DNA of 64,000 bases from Streptomyces abyssomicinicus (GCF_008974245.1 NZ_BBZI01000005.1:406180-470179), one strand, 5' to 3'. Counted from the stretch's first letter, positions 37,580 through 46,129 are shown. The notes: a model not told the origin generated them from the letters alone. Program-made: numbers and translations.

Positions 37580-37855
37580 GCCGACGCACGCTAGCGATCG
37601 CGCGGTGCCTTGTACAGAGGCCGCGGGCACGGACAGGGGTGAGGGCCGGGACGGCGGCGGGGCGGCAGGGGCTGCGGCAAGGGCCGTGCGGGGGCACGGG
37701 CGAGGGCACGGGCGAGGGCGGGCAGGGGCCGCGGGACCGAGGGCCCGCACCGCCGGGAGCCGCGATGATGGGACGATGCCGGTGGTCCGGGCGGGGGCGG
37801 ACCCCGAGCCCCGCTTCCCACCGACCACCGTGACCCCCGGCGCCTGGAGGGCCCC

Positions 37856-38935
37856 ATGCCAGTGACCTTGTCGGACGTGGCGAACCGTGCCAAGGTCTCG
37901 CCCGCCACGGTCTCCCGCGTGCTGAACGGCAACTACCCCGTCGCCGCAGCGACGAGGGAACGCGTGCTGCGCGCCGTCGACGAGCTGGACTACGTGCTCA
38001 ACGGCCCCGCGAGCGCCCTCGCCGCCGCCACCTCCGACCTGGTCGGCATCCTCGTCAACGACATTGCCGACCCCTTCTTCGGCATCATGGCCTCGGCCGC
38101 CCAGTCCGAGATGGGGGGCGGGGAGGCGGCCGGGCCGGGCCGGGCGGGCGGGGAGAAGCTCGCCGTCGTCTGCAACACCGGCGGCTCCCCGACGCGCGAA
38201 CTCACCTACCTCACCCTCCTGCAGCGCCAGCGCGCCGCCGCCGTCCTGCTGACCGGCGACGCCGTCGAGGACCCCGCCCACTCGGCCGCGGTCGCGGCGA
38301 AACTGGCGAGACTGGCGGAGGCGGGGACCCGTGTGGTGCTCTGCGGCCGCCCGCCGCTGGCCGCGCACCCGGACGCCGTCGTGGCCGCGCTCCCCTTCGA
38401 CAACCGGGGCGGCGCGCGTGCCCTCACCGAGCACCTGCTGGAGCTCGGCCACCGGCGGATCGGCCACGTCGCGGGCCCCGCCGAGCGCACCACCACCCGC
38501 CACCGGCTGGAGGGCCTGCGGGCGGCGCTGGCCGCCGCGGGCGCCGGCGACGACCGCACCCACCGGCGGCTGACCGTGCACGGCCCGTACGACCGGCGCT
38601 CCGGGTACGACGGCGCGCGCGAACTGCTGCGCCGCGACCCGGAGCTGACGGCGATCGTGGCGGCCAACGACACGGTGGCGCTCGGCGTCTGCGCCGCCCT
38701 GCGCGAGGCCGGGCTGCGCGTGCCCGAGGACGTCTCGGTCGCCGGCTTCGACGACCTGCCGTTCAGCGCGGACGCCGTCCCGGCCCTGACGACCGTCCGG
38801 CTGCCGCTGCACGAGGCGGGCGCGCGTGCCGGGCGGCTGGCGCTCGGCACGGAGGAGCCGCCCGCCGGGAGGGTGGCCGCGGTCTCCGCCCGGCTCGTCG
38901 TCCGGGCCTCGACGGGCGCGCCGCCGGCGCGGTGA
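37856..38935 (+). CDS. LacI family transcriptional regulator
   Basis: A 359-aa LacI protein. The N-terminal HTH and hinge read TLSDVANRAKVSPATVSRVLNG and VLRAVDELDYVLNGPASAL. The periplasmic-binding-like core ends VAGFDDLPFSADAVPALTTVRLP. A Gly-rich insertion (MGGGEAAGPGRAGGEK) lies in the first lobe. It is divergent from the Gfo/Idh-DUF993-isomerase unit across a perfect AGAAAGCGCTTTCT site, so it probably represses that unit. The related site at 46130 suggests that it also controls the sugar transporter. The inducer is unknown. Confidence 0.88.
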   Translation: MPVTLSDVANRAKVSPATVSRVLNGNYPVAAATRERVLRAVDELDYVLNGPASALAAATSDLVGILVNDIADPFFGIMASAAQSEMGGGEAAGPGRAGGEKLAVVCNTGGSPTRELTYLTLLQRQRAAAVLLTGDAVEDPAHSAAVAAKLARLAEAGTRVVLCGRPPLAAHPDAVVAALPFDNRGGARALTEHLLELGHRRIGHVAGPAERTTTRHRLEGLRAALAAAGAGDDRTHRRLTVHGPYDRRSGYDGARELLRRDPELTAIVAANDTVALGVCAALREAGLRVPEDVSVAGFDDLPFSADAVPALTTVRLPLHEAGARAGRLALGTEEPPAGRVAAVSARLVVRASTGAPPAR

Positions 38936-39025
38936 GCGGCGCCGGGCCGGTGAACGGCGCCGCGGACGCGGTGGGCGGCGCCGCGGGGCGGGCGCCGCGC
39001 CCCGCGCTCCGGGCGGCGTCGCCGC

Positions 39026-39844
39026 TCAGTGCGGCCAGATCGGCGGGTTGGTGGTGAAGTGCCCGCCGAGGAGCCCCTGTTCGGGGTTGGACGGGTCCAG
39101 CTCGCCCTGTTCGGCCACGAGCTTGGCCGCGTAGGGCTCGGAGTCGTCCTTGGGCTCGTACCCGAGCGCCCGCGCCGAGGAGAGGTCCCACCACAGGCGG
39201 GTGTTGGCGGAGCTGCCGTGGACGACGGTGTGGCCGACGTCCTCGGCGGTCAGCGCCGCGTGGAAGAGCCGTGCGCCGTCGGCCGGACTCATCCAGACCG
39301 ACAGCATCCGCACCGTGGTCGGCTCGGGGAAGCAGGAGCCGATGCGGACGGAGACGGTCTCCACGCCGTGCCGGTCCCAGTAGAGCTGCGCCAGGTCCTC
39401 ACCGAACGCCTTGGACAGGCCGTAGAAGGTGTCGGGCCGGCGCGGGGTGTCCACGGGGATCAGGGGTTCGCCCTCGCGCGGGGCCGGGGTGAAGCCGACG
39501 GCGTGGTTGCTGGAGGCGAGGACGACGCGCGGGACGCCCTCCTCGCGGACCGCCTCGTACAGGTGGTGGGTGCCCTCGATGTTGGCCCGCAGGATCTTCT
39601 CGAAGGACGACTCGAGCGAGATGCCCGCGAGGTGGATCACCGCGTCCATGCCGCTCACGGCCTCGCGCAGCGCCGCCCGGTCCGCCAGGTCGGCGGTGAC
39701 GACCTCCTCCGTGTCCCGCGCCCCCTCGACGGGCATGACGTCGAACAGCCGCAGGGTGTACCCGTACGAGGGGAGCAGGTCCCGCATCAGGGTGCCGAGT
39801 CCGCCCGCGGCGCCGGTGAGCAGGACGGAGCGGGGAGCGGGCAT
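39026..39844 (-). CDS. udh: Uronate dehydrogenase
   Basis: A 272-aa SDR that closely follows Pseudomonas/Agrobacterium Udh: SVLLTGAAGGLGTLMRDLLPSYGYTLRLFD (NAD site), AVIHLAGISLESSFEKILRANIEGTHHLYEA, VVLASSNHAVGF, the catalytic Tyr and Lys in YGLSKAFGEDLA, VSVRIGSCFPEPTTVRMLSVW, and WWDLSSARALGYEPKDDSE. Udh oxidises D-galacturonate or D-glucuronate with NAD+ to the aldarolactone. GAGGAG precedes the ATG. It is divergent from kdgD with back-to-back promoters in a 243-base gap, so the first and a later step of the same pathway are set beside each other. Confidence 0.88.
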   Translation of the reverse strand: MPAPRSVLLTGAAGGLGTLMRDLLPSYGYTLRLFDVMPVEGARDTEEVVTADLADRAALREAVSGMDAVIHLAGISLESSFEKILRANIEGTHHLYEAVREEGVPRVVLASSNHAVGFTPAPREGEPLIPVDTPRRPDTFYGLSKAFGEDLAQLYWDRHGVETVSVRIGSCFPEPTTVRMLSVWMSPADGARLFHAALTAEDVGHTVVHGSSANTRLWWDLSSARALGYEPKDDSEPYAAKLVAEQGELDPSNPEQGLLGGHFTTNPPIWPH

Positions 39845-39931
39845 GGCGTTCTCCTCGGGTCGGGGGCGGCGCTGGGCCGGCGGGCGCGGACCTCTGGTCC
39901 GCATGCGTGGACGGAGTTCACGTGCGTGGGC

Positions 39932-39961
39932 ACGCTAGGGAGTTCTCCGACGCAGCGTCAA
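39932..39961 (-). promoter_or_regulatory. udh promoter
   Basis: On the minus strand TTGACG (39961-39956) and TAGCGT (39937-39932) are 18 bp apart, about 90 bases upstream of the udh ATG. Confidence 0.6.
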
Positions 39962-39978
39962 GTGTGTGTTCACGTACC

Positions 39979-40007
39979 TTGACCGGGAATGGCGGCTGCC
40001 CTAGCGT
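39979..40007 (+). promoter_or_regulatory. kdgD promoter
   Basis: TTGACC (39979-39984) and TAGCGT (40002-40007) are 17 bp apart. The -10 is identical to that of udh. Confidence 0.65.
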
Positions 40008-40022
40008 GACCGGCGTTCAGAA

Positions 40023-40032
40023 ATGTAAACAT
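40023..40032. promoter_or_regulatory. Possible operator in the kdgD leader
   Basis: ATGTAAACAT, with inverted ATGT/ACAT arms, lies about 10 bases after the predicted kdgD transcription start, where a bound repressor would block it. It is unusually A/T-rich for this DNA. The binding protein is not known; GntR or IclR from the cluster are candidates. Confidence 0.4.
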
Positions 40033-40087
40033 CGGTCAGGTGCATGTACGTCGCTGTCGCGCCGCCGTACGTCGTCCAGGGAGTCCC

Positions 40088-41080
40088 GTGACCTCACCCT
40101 CACCGACCTCGCCCGCTCTCAGCGCCCGGCTCGACGGCGTGCTGTTCTTCCCCGTCACCGCGTACGGGCCGGACGGGGACGTCGACCTCGACGCCTTCCG
40201 CGCCCATGTGCGCGACGGCATCGACGCCGGCGCCGCCGCCGTCTTCGCGTGCTGCGGGACCGGCGAGTTCCACGCCCTGACACCCGAGGAGTTCCAGTGC
40301 TGCGTCGCCGCGGCGGTGGCCGAGGCCGCCGGGCGGGTGCCGGTCTTCGCGGGCGCCGGGTACGGCACCGCGCTCGCCGTGCGCTACGCCCGCGCCGCCG
40401 AGGAGGCGGGCGCCGACGGGCTGCTCGCCATGCCGCCGTACCTGGTCGCCGCCGACCAGGACGGACTGCTCGCCCACTACACCGCCCTCGCGGACGCCAC
40501 CGCCCTCGACGTCATCGTCTACCAGCGCGACAACGCGGTGTTCACCCCGCGGACGGTGGCCCGGCTCGCACGTCACCCGCGGATCGTGGGCCTGAAGGAC
40601 GGTCTGGGCGACCTCGACCTCGTACAGCGGATCGTCAGCGCCGTCCGCACCGAACGGCCCGGCGAGGACTTCCTCTACTTCAACGGGCTCCCCACCGCCG
40701 AACTCACCGCGCTCGCCTACCGCGGCGTCGGCGTCACCCTCTACTCCTCGGCCGCCTTCTGCTTCGCCCCGGAGATCGCCGTCGCCTTCCACCGGGCCCT
40801 CACCACCGGCGACGACGCCACGGTCGACCGCCTCATCGACGGCTTCTACCGGCCGCTGGTGGAACTGCGCTCCCAGGGCCGCGGCTACGCCGTCTCGCTC
40901 GTCAAGGCCGGTGTGCGGCTGCGCGGCGGCGAGGTGGGCGAGGTACGGCCGCCGCTGAGCGAACCGGCCGCCGAGCACGTCAAGGAACTCGCCGACATCG
41001 TCACCCGCGGCTACGCCCTGCTGCCGGAGGCCGAACGCCCGGAGGGCCTGCCGGGCGCGGACGGCGGAGGTGCGGCGTGA
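40088..41080 (+). CDS. kdgD: 5-dehydro-4-deoxyglucarate dehydratase
   Basis: A 330-aa DapA-superfamily enzyme with KdgD features: RLDGVLFFPVTAYGPDGDVDLDAFRAH, CCGTGEFHALTPEEF, catalytic Tyr145 in VIVYQRDNAVFTP, Schiff-base Lys170 in RIVGLKDGLGDLDLVQRI, and FLYFNGLPTAELTA. It removes water and CO2 from 5-keto-4-deoxy-D-glucarate to give 2,5-dioxopentanoate (2-oxoglutarate semialdehyde), the step after aldarate dehydration. The GTG start has GGGAG upstream. Its stop overlaps the GTG of the next gene. The semialdehyde dehydrogenase at 57629 would finish the route. Confidence 0.9.
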   Translation: MTSPSPTSPALSARLDGVLFFPVTAYGPDGDVDLDAFRAHVRDGIDAGAAAVFACCGTGEFHALTPEEFQCCVAAAVAEAAGRVPVFAGAGYGTALAVRYARAAEEAGADGLLAMPPYLVAADQDGLLAHYTALADATALDVIVYQRDNAVFTPRTVARLARHPRIVGLKDGLGDLDLVQRIVSAVRTERPGEDFLYFNGLPTAELTALAYRGVGVTLYSSAAFCFAPEIAVAFHRALTTGDDATVDRLIDGFYRPLVELRSQGRGYAVSLVKAGVRLRGGEVGEVRPPLSEPAAEHVKELADIVTRGYALLPEAERPEGLPGADGGGAA

Positions 41081-42267
41081 GGGCGTCCGCCTTCCTCTAC
41101 CCCTGGGACGTCGTCGGCGACCCGGAGGCCGCCGCCCGCACCGCCGCCCTCGGCGTGCGGCAGGTGACACTCGCCTCCGCCTACCACTCCACCCGGGCGC
41201 TCACCCCCCGGCACCCCGCGCACCGGATCGTCACCGCCGAGCACGCCGCGGTCCTCTACCCGCCCGACGACGGCCGCTGGGCGGGCCGGGAACTGCGGCC
41301 GTACCCCGCGGGCGCCTGGGCCCCGGCCGGGGACGACCCCTTCGGGCAGGCCGCGGACGCCCTCGCCGACGCCGGTCTCGAGGTCCACTCCTGGGTGGTG
41401 CTCGCCCACAACTCCCGCCTGGGCGTGGAGCGTCCGGACCTCTGCGTGGTCAACGCGTACGGCGACCGCTACCCGTGGGCCCCGTGCATCGCCCGGCCCG
41501 CCGTCCGGGAGTACCTCACCGGCCTCGCCGCCGAGGCGGCCGTCCGCCCCGGCGCCACGGGCACCGAACTGGAGTCCTGCGGCTGGTACGGCTTCGCGCA
41601 CCTGCACGCCCACGACAAGGTGGGCGGGGTGGCGCTCGGCGACGCGGCCCAGTACCTGATGTCGCTGTGCTTCTGCCCGGACTGCCGTGACGGGTACGCC
41701 GCCCAGGGACTGGACCCCGGGGAACTGGCGGCGCTGGTCCGCCGCGCGCTGGAACCCGTGTGGGGCGGGGCGGGCGCGGACGGCGCCGGGTGGCCGGCCG
41801 TGGAGAAACTGCTCGGCGCGGGCCCGGCCGCCGCCACGCTCGCCTGGCGCACACGGGCCGCCCGCGCGCTCCAGGACGCGGCCGTCGGGGCGGTCCGGGC
41901 CGCCGCGCCGCCCGGTTTCCGCGTCCTGCTCCACGCCGACCCGGCGGCCCACCGCTGCGGCGCCAACGCCGGCGTCGACCCGGGCCACGTACTGGGCCTC
42001 GCGGACGGCGTCGTCCTGCCCTGCACGGGCGGGGCCGCGGCCCGTGAGGCGGTCCTCGCACCCTTCGGGCCCCACCGCCGCGAGGGCACGGCGCTGGCCG
42101 CCAACCTCACGGTCGTCTCCGGCATGGGCGGCAGCCCCGCCACGCTCGCCGCCGACGCCCGCCACGCGGCCTCGCTGGGCGCCACCGAACTACGGCTCTA
42201 CCACGCCGGTCTGGCCTCCGACGCCGACCTGCGCGCCGTCGCGGAACAGCTCGCCGCGCTCGGCTGA
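41077..42267 (+). CDS. Unrecognised protein, probable TIM barrel, coupled to kdgD
   Basis: A 396-aa cytoplasmic protein. It begins SAFLYPWDVVGDPEAAARTAALGVRQVTLASAYHS. It continues with ELRPYPAGAWAPAGDDPF, LEVHSWVVLAHNSRLG and WYGFAHLHAHDKVGG, then a CFCPDCRDGY motif. Further on it has AAPPGFRVLLHADPAAHRC and ends in ATELRLYHAGL. The strand-helix pattern and His/Asp-rich loops suggest a glycosyl-hydrolase-like or xylose-isomerase-like barrel. The CxCPxC segment is a zinc-knuckle-like feature often seen in glycosidase-like proteins. GTG overlaps the kdgD stop, so the two proteins are made together. A role in uronate processing, for example lactone opening or aldarate handling, is only an inference from position. 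Confidence 0.65.
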   Translation: MRASAFLYPWDVVGDPEAAARTAALGVRQVTLASAYHSTRALTPRHPAHRIVTAEHAAVLYPPDDGRWAGRELRPYPAGAWAPAGDDPFGQAADALADAGLEVHSWVVLAHNSRLGVERPDLCVVNAYGDRYPWAPCIARPAVREYLTGLAAEAAVRPGATGTELESCGWYGFAHLHAHDKVGGVALGDAAQYLMSLCFCPDCRDGYAAQGLDPGELAALVRRALEPVWGGAGADGAGWPAVEKLLGAGPAAATLAWRTRAARALQDAAVGAVRAAAPPGFRVLLHADPAAHRCGANAGVDPGHVLGLADGVVLPCTGGAAAREAVLAPFGPHRREGTALAANLTVVSGMGGSPATLAADARHAASLGATELRLYHAGLASDADLRAVAEQLAALG

Positions 42268-42300
42268 TCCGGGCCGGGCCCAGGCCCGGCCCACCCCTCC

Positions 42301-42343
42301 ACGCCCCTGGCGCCCCCCGTTCCGCGGGGGGCGCCAGGGGCGT
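42301..42343. terminator. Strong terminator after the kdgD operon
   Basis: A perfect 18-bp inverted repeat (42301-42318 and 42326-42343) with a 7-base loop lies 34 bases after the stop codon of the preceding gene. Confidence 0.85.
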
Positions 42344-42429
42344 GCCCGCGTGTCGGGCGCATGCCGCCCGACGAGGCGGCCGCCACGGGCAACTCGGCGC
42401 GCGTGTACGGATTTTCCTTGCCCGAAGCA

Positions 42430-42458
42430 TTGACGAAACACAGCCACGGTCCTAGCTT
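42430..42458 (+). promoter_or_regulatory. Promoter of the gntR-dapA-ilvD unit
   Basis: TTGACG (42430-42435) and TAGCTT (42453-42458) are 17 bp apart, about 60 bases upstream of the GntR gene. Confidence 0.7.
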
Positions 42459-42475
42459 CATCGCGTCGTACTTCG

Positions 42476-42510
42476 TACGTCATATATGAGACGCGATACG
42501 TCAGATATGA
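42476..42510. promoter_or_regulatory. Two-copy operator of the GntR regulator
   Basis: TACGTCATATATGA (42476-42489) and TACGTCAGATATGA (42497-42510) are direct repeats whose starts are 21 bp apart, two turns of the helix. They lie just downstream of the promoter and end 10 bases before the GntR start, as expected for autoregulation. Confidence 0.7.
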
Positions 42511-42520
42511 AAGAGACCCC

Positions 42521-43183
42521 ATGGCCTTCGCCGCCCCCAGTCCCATCCCCTCGCGCACCCAGTACGTGCTGGACGCGATCAAGCACGGCATCCTCACCGG
42601 ACAGCTCGTGCCAGGTCAGGCGCTGGTGGAGACCGAGCTCGCCGCGCGGTTCGGCGTCTCCAAGACGCCGGTGCGCGAGGCGCTCAAGACCCTCGCGGGG
42701 ACCGGGCTGGTGGTGATGAGCCAGTACAAGGGCGTCACCGTGCGCGAGGTGGACGCGGCCATGGCGCACGAGGTGTACGACGTCCGCCTGCTGCTCGAAC
42801 CCGAGGCGCTGCGCCGCACCATCGCCCGCCAGGCGTCCCTGGAGGCGGCGGCGGAGGCGCTCGTGCGGGCCGACGGCGCCGAGGACAAAGCCGAACGCAG
42901 CCTCGCCAACCGGGAGTTCCACCGGGCGCTGTACCTGCCGTGCGGCAACCCGCTGCTCGCCCGGATGCTCGACGAGGTGCGCGACCAGGCCGCGCTCGTC
43001 TCCGCCGTGGTGTGGGGGGCCATGCCCTCCTGGGAGCGCGAGGCCGCCGAGCACCGGGAGATCCTCCGGCTGGCGCGGGCCGGCGACGCGGACGGCGCGG
43101 CCCGCTGCCTGCACGACCACATCGCCTCGTTCGTCCACCGGTCCTTCCCCGCGGACCTCCCCGAGGGCGGTGGCGGCATGTGA
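42521..43183 (+). CDS. GntR family regulator (FadR/FCD type)
   Basis: A 220-aa regulator. The N-terminal winged helix reads YVLDAIKHGILTGQLVPGQALVETELAARFGVSKTPVREALKTLAG. The FCD domain contains VYDVRLLLEPEALRRTIA, NREFHRALYLPCGNPLL and WEREAAEHREILRLARAGDADGAARCLHDHI, whose Asp/His residues commonly bind a metal and a carboxylate. FCD regulators often sense sugar acids. It starts the unit with the keto-deoxy-acid dehydratase and the sugar-acid dehydratase, so arabinonate or a derived keto acid is a plausible inducer. Confidence 0.87.
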   Translation: MAFAAPSPIPSRTQYVLDAIKHGILTGQLVPGQALVETELAARFGVSKTPVREALKTLAGTGLVVMSQYKGVTVREVDAAMAHEVYDVRLLLEPEALRRTIARQASLEAAAEALVRADGAEDKAERSLANREFHRALYLPCGNPLLARMLDEVRDQAALVSAVVWGAMPSWEREAAEHREILRLARAGDADGAARCLHDHIASFVHRSFPADLPEGGGGM

Positions 43184-43245
43184 CACCGACCGGTCAGGCC
43201 GAGCAGGTGCACGGACAACGTCACGCAGAAGAAAGGGCGGCCCCC

Positions 43246-44157
43246 ATGGCGCACGCGGACCACACTCCCCTCAGAACGGCACTGGCCGACGTCGTCGCGA
43301 TCCCCGTGACGCCGTTCGGCGACGACGGCGGTCTCGACCTCACGGCGCACCGGGCCCTGCTGCGCCGCCTGCTCGACGCGGGCGTGCGCACCCTCACCCC
43401 GAACGGCAACACCGGGGAGTTCTACGCGCTGACCCCCGAGGAGCGCAGAACCGTCACCGAGGTGACGCTCGAGGAGACCGGGGACCGGGCGACGGTCCTC
43501 GTGGGTGTCGGACACGACGTGCCGACCGCCGTGGCCGCCGCCGTCCACGCCCGCGAGGCGGGCGCGCAGATGGTCATGGTCCACCAGCCCGTCCACCCCT
43601 ACGTCTCCCGCGACGGCTGGATCGGCTACCACCGCGCCGTCGCCGAGGCCGTGCCCGAACTGGGCGTCGTGCCCTACGTCCGCAACCCGCACCTGGACGG
43701 CGAGGCCCTCGCCGAACTGGGCGCGGCCTGCCCCAACGTGATCGGCGTGAAGTACGCCGTGCCGGACGCCGCGCACTTCGCCGCCTTCGCCCGCGACGCG
43801 GGCCTCGACCGCTTCGTGTGGGTGGCGGGCCTCGCCGAGCTGTACGCCCCCTCCTACTGGGCGGGCGGGGCCACCGGCTTCACCTCGGGCCTGGTCAACG
43901 TCGCCCCCGCGGTCTCGCTCACCATGCTCGACGCGCTGCGCTCCGGCGACGTCCCCGCCGCCATGAAGGTGTGGGAGCGGATCCGGCCCTTCGAGGAGCT
44001 GCGTGCCGACCGGCAGTCCGCGGACAACGTGAGCGTCGTCAAGGAGGCCCTCGCCGTGCTCGGCCTGTGCCGCCGGGACGTCCGCCCGCCCAGCCACGAG
44101 ATCACCGAGGAGCGCCGCGCCGCGGTCGCCGCCCTGCTGACGGGGTGGGAGATATGA
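43246..44157 (+). CDS. Dihydrodipicolinate synthase family enzyme, probable 2-keto-3-deoxy-L-arabonate dehydratase
   Basis: A 303-aa DapA-superfamily barrel. It has VVAIPVTPFGDDGGLDLTAHRALLR and LTPNGNTGEFYALTPEERR, which carries the keto-acid-binding loop. Catalytic Tyr144 lies in VVPYVRNPHL and Schiff-base Lys169 in VIGVKYAVPDAAHFA. The coupled downstream sugar-acid dehydratase would supply a 2-keto-3-deoxy acid. In the oxidative L-arabinose pathway such an enzyme dehydrates L-KDA to 2-oxoglutarate semialdehyde. An aldolase cleaving the same acid to pyruvate and glycolaldehyde is the alternative. GAAGAAAGGGCGG precedes the ATG. The stop overlaps the next start (ATGA). Confidence 0.75.
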   Translation: MAHADHTPLRTALADVVAIPVTPFGDDGGLDLTAHRALLRRLLDAGVRTLTPNGNTGEFYALTPEERRTVTEVTLEETGDRATVLVGVGHDVPTAVAAAVHAREAGAQMVMVHQPVHPYVSRDGWIGYHRAVAEAVPELGVVPYVRNPHLDGEALAELGAACPNVIGVKYAVPDAAHFAAFARDAGLDRFVWVAGLAELYAPSYWAGGATGFTSGLVNVAPAVSLTMLDALRSGDVPAAMKVWERIRPFEELRADRQSADNVSVVKEALAVLGLCRRDVRPPSHEITEERRAAVAALLTGWEI

Positions 44158-45959
44158 CCACCCGCCCTGAGGCCCCGCACCCCGAAGACGTGCGCCCCGA
44201 GGACGTGCGCCCCGCGGCCATGCGCCCCGAGGCCCTGCGCCCCGAGGACCTGCGCAGCCACCGGTGGTACGGCGACTCCGTCTCGTCGGGCCTGCGCACC
44301 TTCAGCCACCGCGCCCGCACCCGCCAGCTCGGTTACCTGCCCGAGGAGCACCTCGGCAAGCCCGTCGTCGCGATCCTCAACACCTGGTCCGACATCAACC
44401 CCTGCCACGTCCACCTGCGGGAGCGCGCCCAGGCCGTCAAGCGCGGGGTGTGGCAGGCGGGCGGCTTCCCGCTGGAGTTCCCGGTCTCCACGCTGTCGGA
44501 GACCTTCCAGAAGCCGACCCCGATGCTCTACCGCAACCTCCTCGCCATGGAGGCCGAGGAACTGCTGCGCTCCTACCCGGTGGACGGCGCGGTCCTCCTC
44601 GGCGGCTGCGACAAGACCACCCCGGCGCTGCTGATGGGCGCCGCCAGCGCCGACCTGCCCGCCGTGTTCGTGCCGGCCGGACCCATGCTGCCGGGCCACT
44701 GGCGCAAGGAGGTCCTCGGCAGCGGCACCGACATGTGGAAGTACTGGGACCAGCGCCGCACCGGCGAGATCGGCGACGGCGAACTCTCCGAGCTGGAGAA
44801 CGGGCTGGCCCGCTCGCCCGGCCACTGCATGACCATGGGCACCGCCTCCACGCTCACCGCCGCCGCCGAGGTGCTCGGCATGACGATGCCCGGCGCCTCG
44901 TCCATCCCCGCCGTCGACTCCGGTCACGAGCGGATGGCCGCGGCCGCCGGCGCCCGGATCGTCGACATGATCTGGCAGGACGTCACCCCGTCGAAGATCC
45001 TCACCCGGGAGGCGTACGAGGACGCGGTCGCCACCGTCCTCGCGCTCGGCGGCTCCACCAACGCCGTCATCCACCTGATCGCCATGGCGGGCCGCTCCGG
45101 CGTCACGCTGACCCTCGACGACTTCGACCGCATCGCCCGCACCGTGCCGGTCCTCGCCAACCTGCGGCCCGGCGGCGCGTACCTCATGGAGGACTTCCAC
45201 TTCGCGGGCGGCCTGCCCGGCTTCCTCTCCCGCCTCACCGACGTGCTCCACCTGGACCGGCCCACCGCCGCCCACCCCACGCTCCGCGACCAGCTCGAGG
45301 GCGCCCTAGTCCACGACGACGAGGTCATCCGCCCGCGCGAGCGGCCGCTGGCCGACGAGGGCGGCGTCGCGGTCCTGCGCGGCAACCTCTGCCCCGACGG
45401 CGCGGTGATCAAGCACATCGCCGCCGAGCCGCACCTGCTGCGGCACACCGGACCGGCCGTCGTCTTCGACGACTACCGCACCATGCAGCGCACCATCGAC
45501 GACCCCGCGCTCGGCATCACCGCCGACCACGTGCTGGTGCTGCGCAACGCGGGACCGCAAGGAGGGCCCGGCATGCCGGAGTACGGGATGCTGCCCATCC
45601 CCGAGTACCTCCTCAAGGAGGGCGTGCGGGACATGGTGCGCATCTCCGACGCCCGGATGAGCGGCACGAGTTACGGCGCCTGCGTGCTGCACGTGGCGCC
45701 CGAGTCGTACGTCGGCGGCCCGCTGGCCCTGGTGCGCACCGGCGACCCGATCACCCTCGACGTCCCGGCCCGCACCCTGCGCCTGGAGGTCGACGACGCG
45801 GAGCTGGAGCGCCGCCGCGCCGCCTGGACACCGCCGCCGCAGCGGTGGGAACGCGGCTACGGCGCGCTGTACCAGGAGCAGATCACCCAGGCCGACACCG
45901 GCTGCGACTTCGCCTTCCTGGCCCGCCCGGGGAAGGTGCCCGAACCCTACGCCGGCTGA
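44154..45959 (+). CDS. IlvD/Edd family sugar-acid dehydratase, probable L-arabinonate dehydratase
   Basis: A 601-aa Fe-S dehydratase. The three cluster Cys are present: Cys84 in NTWSDINPCHVHLRERAQ, Cys152 in LLGGCDKTTPALLMGA and Cys225 in SPGHCMTMGTASTLTAAAE. It also has ALGGSTNAVIHLIAMA and the C-terminal DARMSGTSYGACVLHVAPE. The GHWR / MWKYWDQRR pattern and length fit the pentonate dehydratase branch (L-arabinonate, D-xylonate) rather than IlvD or Edd proper. It makes 2-keto-3-deoxy-pentonate, which the coupled enzyme at 43246 would use. The first 34 residues are an RPEDV-type repeat (RPEDVRPEDVRPAAMRPEAL) encoded by 15-bp DNA repeats. Galactarate or D-xylonate are other possible substrates. 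Confidence 0.82.
   Translation: MTTRPEAPHPEDVRPEDVRPAAMRPEALRPEDLRSHRWYGDSVSSGLRTFSHRARTRQLGYLPEEHLGKPVVAILNTWSDINPCHVHLRERAQAVKRGVWQAGGFPLEFPVSTLSETFQKPTPMLYRNLLAMEAEELLRSYPVDGAVLLGGCDKTTPALLMGAASADLPAVFVPAGPMLPGHWRKEVLGSGTDMWKYWDQRRTGEIGDGELSELENGLARSPGHCMTMGTASTLTAAAEVLGMTMPGASSIPAVDSGHERMAAAAGARIVDMIWQDVTPSKILTREAYEDAVATVLALGGSTNAVIHLIAMAGRSGVTLTLDDFDRIARTVPVLANLRPGGAYLMEDFHFAGGLPGFLSRLTDVLHLDRPTAAHPTLRDQLEGALVHDDEVIRPRERPLADEGGVAVLRGNLCPDGAVIKHIAAEPHLLRHTGPAVVFDDYRTMQRTIDDPALGITADHVLVLRNAGPQGGPGMPEYGMLPIPEYLLKEGVRDMVRISDARMSGTSYGACVLHVAPESYVGGPLALVRTGDPITLDVPARTLRLEVDDAELERRRAAWTPPPQRWERGYGALYQEQITQADTGCDFAFLARPGKVPEPYAG
44178..44255. repeat. 15-bp repeats at the 5' end of the dehydratase gene
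   Basis: About five degenerate copies of GTGCGCCCCGAGGAC encode an RPEDV-like N-terminal extension not found in the core enzyme. Confidence 0.75.
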
Positions 45960-45962
45960 GCT

Positions 45963-46000
45963 GCCGCCGGCCGGCCGAGCCCCGTGCCCCGGCCGGCGGC
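45963..46000. terminator. Terminator after the arabinonate dehydratase gene
   Basis: GCCGCCGGCCGG (45963-45974) and CCGGCCGGCGGC (45989-46000) form a perfect 12-bp stem with a 14-base loop, 4 bases after the stop. Confidence 0.75.
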
Positions 46001-46011
46001 GCACCACCCGC

Positions 46012-46110
46012 CGCGACATCCCGCACCGCGACATCCCGCACCGCGACATCCGCACCGCGTCGCCCCCGCGTCACGACATCCGCACCACCGCGCACCATCT
46101 CGCACCACCG
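46012..46110. repeat. Degenerate 15-bp tandem repeats
   Basis: CGCGACATCCCGCAC is repeated at 46012-46026 and 46027-46041, with shorter or changed copies to about 46110. This lies in the 337-base gap between the dehydratase terminator and the transporter operon; the gap also holds the LacI-like site. Confidence 0.7.
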
Positions 46111-46129
46111 CTTTCCGCACGGCCATGGA

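Noticed and set aside
36252..45959. Myo-inositol catabolism cluster
   Set aside because: Gfo/Idh and TIM isomerases suggested iol genes, but no IolB, IolC or IolD homologue is present and Udh/KdgD point to uronates.
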